Part shown: piece after piece, positions 40,801 through 45,349 of the stretch | How the letters are laid out: each line of letters opens with the position of its first letter | Position numbering within the stretch: the stretch's first letter is position 1 | Assembly: GCA_046290815.1 (NCBI GenBank) | Contig: JBKBUF010000031.1 | Span: 1 to 45,349, forward strand | Reading direction: 5' to 3' | DNA length: 45,349 nt | Source of the DNA: JBKBUF01 sp046290815 | GTDB lineage: Bacteria; Bacteroidota; Bacteroidia; Cytophagales; Cytophagaceae | Translations under genes and position numbers: made by a program | Notes under the pieces: generated by a model | Database searches by the model: none | Seen by the model: only the letters and a program-made list of their open reading frames with translations | Told to the model about the DNA's origin: nothing

Positions 40801-43147
40801 TATTACTCACCGGCAGGTTGACATTAAAGCTGGTTGTTCTTCCCGGAAAAGCACATGAAAGGTTATAAAATCTTCTCTCATCGACCGTGGCGGCATTCAC
40901 TTTGATTTCGGAGGTATTATTAACAACAACAGTGCTTTGCCTGTATAAAAAGAAATCAGCGGCAGAATTATTATTATCAAAAAAACTGTATATCCCATCG
41001 AAAGTACCTGTCAAAGTCATGGTACGACTATCAGTTGCCGAAGCATTATGACTCATGTCAAATGTTTTTCCGGCATCGATGTATAAGCTTCTGAACGAAA
41101 AATCACCTGCAGAAGCAGGTCTTAAAGTTATAGCTGTTGCCGCCGGGCCAGTAACCCGAATATTTGGCAAAGTAACATTTGAATATGGCGTAAACTTAAA
41201 AGTCTGAGCTGTTGATGAAGCATTTCCGAATTGCACTGTGCCACCTGTACATGATACCATACCGTTAGAACCGCAAATATTAAAATCTGGTAATGTAGCA
41301 TGGGCTCTCTGAATTATAATGTTACCTCCGGACATGGTAAAAGAACTGCCAACTACATCGCTGACAAAAAATGCAGTTTTGGTAGACAAGGTTGAGCCTG
41401 TATTTAGATTAACTGTTCCACCGGAGATATTGACTGTAATCGGGTCTGTATCCAGATTAGCGTGGCTGAATGCCTGAAACACATTCAATGTTCCACCTGA
41501 AACTCTAAGTTCTGTTGAATTCCCTGCAATATTTCTGTAATTGATACCATTTGGAGCACCTCCGTTGGTCCGACCAACAGTTACTGTACCTCCATTAATC
41601 TCTAATGTCCCCTCCAAAATTAGTTGACTGGATGCTGAAGCAAAATTTAATGCACCTCCCGCAATTTTTATTCCTGAGTTATGATTTATAGTATAATCAG
41701 ATGTGGAATTAAAATTAAAAGTTGCAGAGTTATTATGAAAATAGGTGCCTCTTGTATGACTCCAGGAACCACCATTGAAATTTGAATAAAAACCTGTCGC
41801 CAATATTTCTACTGCTCTGCCTCTGATATCTTTATTTATTCCGACATGAAAAAGATTCCATGTACCACCCCCATTCACCACACTATTGGCGGTTCCTGTA
41901 AAATTTAATCTTGCAAAACTGGTAGAGGTATTGTATAAATTTACCACTCCGTTATTGCCAAAATTCCCGGTCAGGTTGATTGTGTGGTTGACGCCGGTTG
42001 AAGTGCATCTTAGTGTACCGCCATTATTTACAGTAAGGTCAGCATCGATATTAAGGGTTCTGGATGCACCGGCATCAAAATCTACTATACCGCCGGAATT
42101 TAAATACAAATCCTTGATAGTGGTATTTGTATTTAATGTTACATTATGGCAAACATATACAATATCATACTTATTAGACGGAAAAGTTCCTGCATTGGTA
42201 GCATTACCGCAGGATACAGTGGACCAGGTTGCTGCTGAATTCCAATTTCCTGCAGCTCTGGAATAATAAGTATAAGCAATATATCCTATAACCGGTACTC
42301 TTGGTGAACTTTCACATGCACCGCCTCCTGTAATTGCTGTTAAATAATAGGTAGTCGTTGAACTAATTACAGGTGTTGTAAAGCTGGACCCTGTATGAAG
42401 TAAATTACCTCCTGTTGCTGCATCATACCATCTATACGTATCAGGTGATCCGGCAGCATTAAAAGTTAAAGTGCCTGCACCGGATCTGAAACGATCATCA
42501 GCTGATGGAACCGGAGTACAGGTACTGCTTCCCTCCAGCTTTATATCATCGATTCTATAATTTTCATTGGCGGTAAAGCTGAGGTTTCTGAATCTAATCC
42601 TTAGATTTCCTACTGATGGAATGGTTCCGGTGCAAGTACGTAAATACCAGCCAGGTGTACCTCCACCGGTCGGCAAAGGACTAAATGACAAATCGGTATA
42701 ATTTATACCATCAATACTTACCTGTACAACAAAAGAAGATCCGTCTGCACCTGCAAGTTGTTTATAAATTCCAAAGCTTAATATCAGATTTGTATGAAGG
42801 GCTGAATTTATACCTGAAATTTCATACAAATGTTCCGTGCCACCACCTGACTGAGAATTGAGACTGACAGGGGTACCTCCAGATGCGCCTGTATAGCCTG
42901 AACTAAATGGAGTAACATTTCCAATTATCCGGGCAGTTCCGGAATGGATATATGTTGCTCCTGTGCTCCAGCCAGAGTAAACCGAAACAGGTTCGTTGTA
43001 GGTATTCAGTACCGTACCAACAGTTTCTGTGAATATTGTCTGAGCCAGCAGTTCTGTTCCTGAAAATAGAATCAGAACAGCAACCACAACTCTTTTTAGA
43101 TATCCCAGGAAGCTTGAAATTAAGGTATTTAAATCAAAAAAATACAT
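31808..43147 (-). CDS. Giant type B T9SS surface protein A (Ig-like repeats, beta-helix, LamG)
   Basis: This 3779-residue protein has a long Sec signal (to LLAQ, residue 36). The order is: an N-terminal beta-sandwich (about 37-205); one Ig-like module (about 206-292); a large parallel beta-helix-like region (about 293-1156) beginning GNWNSAATWS and ending with a FPIGKGG segment; then Ig modules of the form RCGTGTV...WYDxAxGG...TTYYV...GCE, about 18 in all, each with a Cys pair. These are interrupted by a LamG domain (about 1687-1886, NLDGVDDYLSVP...). Two WW-containing nested inserts lie at about 1398-1487 and 2408-2503. A VLSND/YIPP cadherin-like domain (about 3586-3680) and a CHU_C sorting domain (TPNDDGFNDVW...LPDGTYFYHLELGDG) finish it. 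It is a T9SS-exported adhesin or glycan-binding protein; the ligand is unknown. It heads the operon with PorP/SprF and the PD40 protein. Confidence 0.92.
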   Translation of the reverse strand: MYFFDLNTLISSFLGYLKRVVVAVLILFSGTELLAQTIFTETVGTVLNTYNEPVSVYSGWSTGATYIHSGTARIIGNVTPFSSGYTGASGGTPVSLNSQSGGGTEHLYEISGINSALHTNLILSFGIYKQLAGADGSSFVVQVSIDGINYTDLSFSPLPTGGGTPGWYLRTCTGTIPSVGNLRIRFRNLSFTANENYRIDDIKLEGSSTCTPVPSADDRFRSGAGTLTFNAAGSPDTYRWYDAATGGNLLHTGSSFTTPVISSTTTYYLTAITGGGACESSPRVPVIGYIAYTYYSRAAGNWNSAATWSTVSCGNATNAGTFPSNKYDIVYVCHNVTLNTNTTIKDLYLNSGGIVDFDAGASRTLNIDADLTVNNGGTLRCTSTGVNHTINLTGNFGNNGVVNLYNTSTSFARLNFTGTANSVVNGGGTWNLFHVGINKDIRGRAVEILATGFYSNFNGGSWSHTRGTYFHNNSATFNFNSTSDYTINHNSGIKIAGGALNFASASSQLILEGTLEINGGTVTVGRTNGGAPNGINYRNIAGNSTELRVSGGTLNVFQAFSHANLDTDPITVNISGGTVNLNTGSTLSTKTAFFVSDVVGSSFTMSGGNIIIQRAHATLPDFNICGSNGMVSCTGGTVQFGNASSTAQTFKFTPYSNVTLPNIRVTGPAATAITLRPASAGDFSFRSLYIDAGKTFDMSHNASATDSRTMTLTGTFDGIYSFFDNNNSAADFFLYRQSTVVVNNTSEIKVNAATVDERRFYNLSCAFPGRTTSFNVNLPVSNIVTLNGGTITSPTRALVLHGSDPLSITPGSIVSPAIVQFQSSGAQSLPAYTYNSIIVVGGGGCIVNQQGAVTCNNLYVNGDWVSSRNVTFNTNGHALTVNNDLNVGAAGGTGSKVINLSNSFVIANNLNIDADGTVNASSSTINVMNNWSNQSTTANRFNRQTSTVFFNSNTPQSISGNAEESFYNLNMLKSSAALTLNVPVSVYNVLSLTQGRIISSSTNKLIFRSGASYTGSSNTSHIQGPAQRYGTGSFVFPIGKGGYLRTLAINPAGVASDAFTAEYFNSNPNPTYNTATKGAGVETVSTCEYWNLSRDAGTTGTRVTLGYGSGSCELSSYSSFKVANWDGTQWTDHGRNSATGDAIAGTVESSTTTTTGFGPYTLGYTSVACSAPSAPTVTNGSRCGTGTVNLSASDSGPDYVWYEASSGGVPLATTSGSFTTPSISTTTTYYVAASNAGCESSRVAVVATINPIPATPAAGNFNRCGPGSLVLNATGGTSYSWYDSETGGNLLGTGTTYVTPSISANTTYFVSTTDGTCTSARGSAIAVIHSLGTALTGTNGSRCGNGTVDLSASGTSNYYWYDAASGGNLLGTGSTFTTPSISNTTTYYVSSVSSPMGVVGPNCLETNKYYTFNVDHLGTSVDVNWWSDGVHVIVPSTNKKTISIIYSTPGTFTLTVGADLNAAPWYVQYSKTVTVGVCGSGPGCESTARVPVVATVNPVPTAPSVTPATRCGTGTVILTASGSTGTYNWYDVAAGGTSLGTTAGFTTPTISATTTYYVSKVENGCEGPRATVVATVNPIPSAPSVVNGVRCGTGTVNLSASGSTGTYLWYDVASGSSSLSSTSSFTTPSISSTTTYYVTAAASGEGCESTPRSPVIATVYPPPAISIASDSVFTCGSPASLVASTQENGNAVNLDGVDDYLSVPAGVYFNGNFTVEAWVFNRSHTAWNRLIDFGNGVQMDNVLVALSEGTGRIIFDIYNGAAWQSVQSNTVIPLNQWVHVACVFNSGTGTIYLNGQNVGSGPLFTPQNIVRNNCYIGKAFFDDYTNSAIDQLRIWNVARSQAQIQASMETEVALATAGLVHYWKMDEGSGATTTDAKSGTIATLHNGTSWTLDSSPLNVTYAWSPSTGLSATTGRIVTANPGVNTTYTVTATYSLGCTNQASVVVATAPTGSPDSFGNNLWNVSGSVFGQFYGYYTEPSLNINSSSRWNPHLTPSLASGYKGCIIPNDNHTISYKRTDFTPAVYQIDMVLNDDDAELIINGDSKYYRGYDTDPVTAWVGTLNATSQVELKWNDFTGASHGIFTLTPISQPILNPGSVSGNQTFCTASDPAAFTSSASASGCTIIEYQWQVSLDNTNWNNIAGANALTYDPSTISSTTYYRRQVTDECGASAYSNVITVTIVNPASPTATGASRCGTGTVNLSASGGTAYNWYNASSGGSFLGSGANFTTPSINATTTYYVAVAEGGCESSRVTAVATVNPLPSNPSTSNVSRCGTGVVILGATGASGYNWYDAASGGNLVSTGEMFVTPSLSSTTTYYVSSVLGSCESPRQSVVVTINTPGTATPAAVNGSRCGTGTVDLSASGGLNYYWYDAASGGNLLFSGTSFTTPTISTTTTYHVSFEPGSGSIVGPSCIEAGNRYYYYLDRELTYSNADWWANEAVTYSIDPTDKRRVSVVFPAFASGVYTIACGFHLTSAPWYLEFSKKVNVSTTCGAEDMCPSTTRVPVVATINTIPSAPVVVNGSRCGTGTVNLSASGSSGTYNWYDVAAGGASLETAATFTTPSISVNTSYYVSSVEIGCEGPRTEVVATINAIPNAPSTTGNSRCGTGTVTLSASGSAGTYNWYDVAAGGSSLETAAAFTTPSISATTTYYVASVENGCEGARAEVVAAITNASVGGTLTGATTVCSGSNTGNITLAGHAGDVTGWESSLDNFATAGTAIANTTTGYTYNNLTSTTYYRAVVQAAGCASEYSSVVTITVNSIPNAPSTTGNSRCGTGTVTLSASGSSGTYNWYDVAAGGSSLETAATFTTPSIAATTSYYVASVESGCESARAEVVATVNTVPNAPSTTGNSRCGTGTVTISASGSAGTYNWYDVAAGGSSLETAATFTTPSIAATTSYYVASVESGCESARAEVVATVNTVPNAPTTTGNSRCGTGTVTLSASGSSGTYNWYDVAAGGSSLETAAAFTTPSISATTTYYVASVENGCEGARAEVVAAITNATVGGTLTGVTTVCSGSNTGNITLAGHAGDVTGWESSLDNFATAGTAIANTTTGYTYNNLTSTTYYRAVVQEAGCASEYSSVVTITVNSIPNAPSTTGNSRCGTGTVTLSASGSAGTYNWYDVAAGGSSLETAATFTTPSIAATTSYYVASVESGCESARAEVVATVNTVPNAPSTTGNSRCGTGTVTLSASGSSGTYNWYDVAAGGSSLETAAIFTTPSISVTTSYYVASVENGCESTRAEVVATINAAPNAPAGTDGNRCGTGSVILSASGSSDGYSWYDAATGGNLLATGGTFTTPILSSTATYYVSSAEPGCESATRTAVTATINSIPATPSATASPVCNSGIVTLTASGSGDDFNWYDSDDNLLGTGVSFSENISSEKQYRVCAVQSSCLSEKNTVTATIDALSVAGSLSGSATVCRGDNSGQISVGSYVGSILAWEVSEDNFVTDKTVLSSTADIVDYSNNDKTYYYRVIVKSGSCASDTSSVVSVVVDSSPEADPGIISGEASVNPGVNSGIVRVDGYIGDIIRWEYSHDNFATIAGTLSITTNTADYSNLTQTRWYRAVVKSGVCAEKYSAAARILVNVSPILTADVIETGRNKPFEGNYSVLSNDAVSSEYQITVVSSQATVNGGTISIDAEGFVTYIPPKDYSGPDEFTYSVCDKQTGTFCLTALINIFVRDSLIVYTSLTPNDDGFNDVWIIEGIEKYPNNKLKIFNRWGDEVFKMNGYNNLDKAWKGECNSGIVVGERTLPDGTYFYHLELGDGTKPKSGYVVIKK
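32236..33805. repeat. Long direct duplication, copy in gene A
   Basis: This segment is identical base for base to 43780-45349 (offset 11544), as checked line by line. Its lower boundary is sharp: the 428 bp below it (31808-32235) differ at many sites from the matching stretch of gene B. Its upper boundary is not visible because the other copy reaches the window edge. Confidence 0.95.
33415..35600. repeat. In-frame tandem repeat array in gene A (240-bp unit, 507-bp variant)
   Basis: The anchor CCACATCGTACCAGTT recurs with spacings 240, 507, 240, 240, 507 and 240 bp (near 33535, 33775, 34282, 34522, 34762, 35269 and 35509). The 507-bp step is a 240-bp Ig module plus a 267-bp module of another type (TVCSGSNTGNITL...). 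This gives a higher-order period of 987 bp with only a few mismatches. All periods are multiples of three, so copy-number change keeps the frame. Confidence 0.9.
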
Positions 43148-43351
43148 CCCTTTGAAATGCAGCTAATTTTACTAGGGATTTTACGTGAGCGGATGTAATT
43201 AGTTGTTCAAAAGATAAAACGATAAATATTCATAAACACTGAGTATCAACACATTTATGGAAAAAGAGATAACAATGCTAAGAAATTTTATTTCCTAACT
43301 TAACAAATAACAAATCGTGATAAATTTCCTTTAAAAAATGTAATAATGTGC
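43148..43351. promoter_or_regulatory. Spacer between giant genes B and A, presumed promoter region of A
   Basis: These 204 AT-rich bases lie between the stop codon of B and the start of A, both on the minus strand. A sequence close to the Bacteroidetes -7 element (TATCTTTTG on the minus strand, 43216-43208) is present without a clear TTG partner. No strong terminator hairpin after B is visible, so read-through from B into A is possible. Confidence 0.3.
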
Positions 43352-45349
43352 TTACTTTTTAATTACAACAAATCCTGACTTTGGCTTTGTCCCATCGCCT
43401 AATTCAAGGTGATAAAAATAGGTGCCGTCAGGCAGGGTTCTGTCACCAATCACAATCCCTGAATTGCTATCTCCTTTCCACACCTTATCAAGATTATTAT
43501 ATCCGTTCATTCTGAATACTTCATCTCCCCATCGATTTATAATTTTGAGTTTATTATTTGGATATTTTTCAATCCCTTCTATGATCCAAACATCATTAAA
43601 ACCATCATTATTCGGAGTCAGGGATGTATAAATTATCAGTGAATCACGTACAAAAATGTTAATAATGGCGGTCAAACAAAATGTCCCTGTCTGCTTGTCA
43701 CAAACACTATAGGTAAATTCATCCGGGCCTGAGTAATCTTTTGGAGGAATATAGGATATAAATCCCTCTGCATCTATATTTATTGTTCCACCATTTACTG
43801 TTGCTTGTGATGATACAACGGTAATCTGATATTCTGAACTTACTGCATCGTTGCTCAGCACTGAATAATTACCTTCAAATGGCTTGTTCCTGCCTGTTTC
43901 TATCACATCAGCCGTAAGGATTGGTGATACATTCACCAGTATTCTTGCTGCTGCAGAATATTTCTCTGCACATACTCCCGATTTCACTACTGCTCTGTAC
44001 CATCTGGTCTGAGTCAGATTGCTGTAATCTGCCGTATTGGTTGTTATCGACAAGGTTCCTGCAATGGTTGCAAAGTTATCATGTGAATATTCCCATCTTA
44101 TTATATCACCTATATAGCCATCAACTCTTACTATTCCTGAATTTACTCCCGGATTTACAGATGCCTCTCCTGATATTATTCCAGGGTCAGCTTCAGGACT
44201 GGAATCCACTACAACGCTGACTACAGAAGAGGTATCGGATGCACAGGATCCTGATTTAACAATTACTCTGTAATAATATGTTTTATCATTGTTAGAATAA
44301 TCTACTATATCTGCTGTGGATGAAAGTACAGTTTTATCTGTGACAAAATTATCTTCTGAAACCTCCCAGGCAAGTATGCTTCCTACATAAGAACCTACAG
44401 ATATCTGTCCTGAATTATCGCCTCTGCAAACTGTTGCAGATCCGCTCAGACTGCCGGCAACAGATAATGCATCAATAGTTGCAGTTACTGTATTTTTTTC
44501 ACTTAAACAACTACTTTGTACTGCACATACTCTGTATTGTTTTTCAGATGAAATATTTTCAGAAAATGAAACTCCTGTTCCTAACAAATTATCATCACTG
44601 TCATACCAGTTAAAATCATCTCCGCTTCCTGAGGCTGTCAGGGTAACTATTCCCGAATTACATACAGGACTTGCGGTGGCGGAAGGTGTAGCAGGAATAC
44701 TATTAATAGTAGCTGTTACTGCAGTACGGGTAGCACTTTCACATCCCGGCTCTGCAGAAGAAACATAGTAAGTAGCAGTACTGCTTAATATCGGCGTAGT
44801 GAATGTGCCTCCTGTTGCCAGCAGGTTTCCACCTGTTGCTGCATCATACCAGCTGTATCCGTCAGATGAACCACTGGCAGAAAGAATCACTGAACCGGTT
44901 CCGCACCTGTTGCCATCTGTACCCGCCGGAGCATTTGGTGCGGCATTTATTGTAGCTACTACCTCTGCTCTTGTACTCTCACAGCCATTTTCAACAGATG
45001 CCACATAATAGCTGGTTGTAACGCTGATAGAAGGAGTTGTAAATATTGCAGCTGTCTCAAGTGATGATCCTCCTGCTGCCACATCGTACCAGTTGTATGT
45101 TCCTGATGAACCGGAAGCGGACAAAGTAACTGTTCCTGTGCCGCATCTTGAGTTGCCTGTGGTCGATGGCGCATTTGGAACTGTATTTACAGTAGCGACA
45201 ACTTCCGCTCTCGCACTTTCACATCCACTCTCTACTGATGCTACATAATAACTGGTAGTAGCGGCGATAGATGGTGTAGTAAATGTTGCTGCTGTCTCAA
45301 GTGATGATCCTCCTGCTGCCACATCGTACCAGTTGTATGTCCCTGCTGA
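43352..45349 (-). CDS. Giant type B T9SS surface protein B, C-terminal part (partial)
   Basis: The frame is open from the stop at 43352 to the window edge (665 residues). It carries the same Ig modules as gene A at the edge, so its start lies beyond the window; the GTG at 45322 is an internal valine codon and not a start. The visible part has four full or partial RCGTG-type Ig modules, two SG/VCRG-type modules, the VLSND/YIPP domain and a CHU_C sorting domain. It matches residues 3114-3779 of A without indels. The upstream part is identical in DNA to A, while the final 142 residues carry 14 mostly conservative substitutions. It is a paralogue of A in tandem, 204 bp upstream, exported by T9SS. 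Whether it is expressed cannot be judged. Confidence 0.92.
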   Translation of the reverse strand, partial: SAGTYNWYDVAAGGSSLETAATFTTPSIAATTSYYVASVESGCESARAEVVATVNTVPNAPSTTGNSRCGTGTVTLSASGSSGTYNWYDVAAGGSSLETAAIFTTPSISVTTSYYVASVENGCESTRAEVVATINAAPNAPAGTDGNRCGTGSVILSASGSSDGYSWYDAATGGNLLATGGTFTTPILSSTATYYVSSAEPGCESATRTAVTATINSIPATPSATASPVCNSGIVTLTASGSGDDFNWYDSDDNLLGTGVSFSENISSEKQYRVCAVQSSCLSEKNTVTATIDALSVAGSLSGSATVCRGDNSGQISVGSYVGSILAWEVSEDNFVTDKTVLSSTADIVDYSNNDKTYYYRVIVKSGSCASDTSSVVSVVVDSSPEADPGIISGEASVNPGVNSGIVRVDGYIGDIIRWEYSHDNFATIAGTLSITTNTADYSNLTQTRWYRAVVKSGVCAEKYSAAARILVNVSPILTADVIETGRNKPFEGNYSVLSNDAVSSEYQITVVSSQATVNGGTINIDAEGFISYIPPKDYSGPDEFTYSVCDKQTGTFCLTAIINIFVRDSLIIYTSLTPNNDGFNDVWIIEGIEKYPNNKLKIINRWGDEVFRMNGYNNLDKVWKGDSNSGIVIGDRTLPDGTYFYHLELGDGTKPKSGFVVIKK
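43780..45349. repeat. Long direct duplication, copy in gene B
   Basis: This segment is identical to 32236-33805 for all 1570 bases visible. It continues past the right edge, so the full length is unknown. Confidence 0.95.

Noticed and set aside
31808..43147. Possibility that the very long gene A is a frameshifted fusion of two genes.
   Set aside because: The frame is continuous, with one signal peptide at the start, one sorting domain at the end and regular modules throughout.
45320..45322. GTG as a start codon of adhesin B.
   Set aside because: The frame is open to the window edge and the sequence on both sides continues the same Ig module, so this is an internal valine codon.
32236..45349. 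Insertion sequence or composite transposon causing the duplication.
   Set aside because: No transposase gene or terminal inverted repeats lie at the boundaries of the identical blocks; the break is inside coding sequence with the alignment continuing at lower identity.

Overview
The window reads as chromosomal DNA of a Bacteroidetes bacterium, most likely of the Cytophaga/Sporocytophaga type. The evidence is AT-rich sequence, Sec signals ending in -AQ, many short lipobox signals, a type A T9SS sorting tail, CHU_C-type (type B T9SS) C-termini on giant Ig-repeat surface proteins, and a PorP/SprF partner. The genus is an inference. No RNA genes, insertion sequences, phage genes or CRISPR arrays were found.

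Layout. 1-63: 5' end of a gene running off the left edge. 178-8229 (minus strand): a hybrid sensor kinase with PAS, PAS, HisKA/HATPase, REC and HPt parts, then dnaK, pbpC (PBP1C) and a small lipoprotein. 8491-12264 (plus): an APC-family permease, an overlapping conserved lipoprotein and a class A beta-lactamase-like serine hydrolase. 12313-19363 (minus): a T9SS type A secreted protein with three copies of a repeat of about 105 residues, and a thioester-containing alpha-2-macroglobulin lipoprotein. PBP1C and bacterial A2M are functional partners in other bacteria and are often adjacent; here they are about 6.4 kb apart. 19496-21877 (plus): a lipoprotein plus a DUF5723-like outer-membrane protein. 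21966-25868: rlmN (minus), bracketed by a perfect 16-bp inverted repeat, and clpB (plus), which has a strong Shine-Dalgarno sequence. 26169-28731: a HupE/UreJ-like membrane protein, a carboxypeptidase-regulatory-like secreted protein and an MFS transporter.

28821-45349 (all minus) is the most notable part. A 3779-residue Ig/beta-helix/LamG surface protein (A) is followed within 10 bp by a PorP/SprF gene, and 4 bp later by a TPR/PD40 protein that lacks the OmpA domain usual in this position. Just upstream of A lies the 3' part of a second giant gene (B). The visible parts of A and B are identical for 1570 nt, up to the window edge, but diverge in their last 428 nt, which encode the sorting tail. 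Gene A also contains an in-frame tandem array (240-bp unit, 507-bp variant, 987-bp higher-order period) and two copies of an unrecognised domain nested inside Ig modules. Together this suggests a recombining, size-variable cell-surface adhesin locus served by a dedicated T9SS accessory pair.
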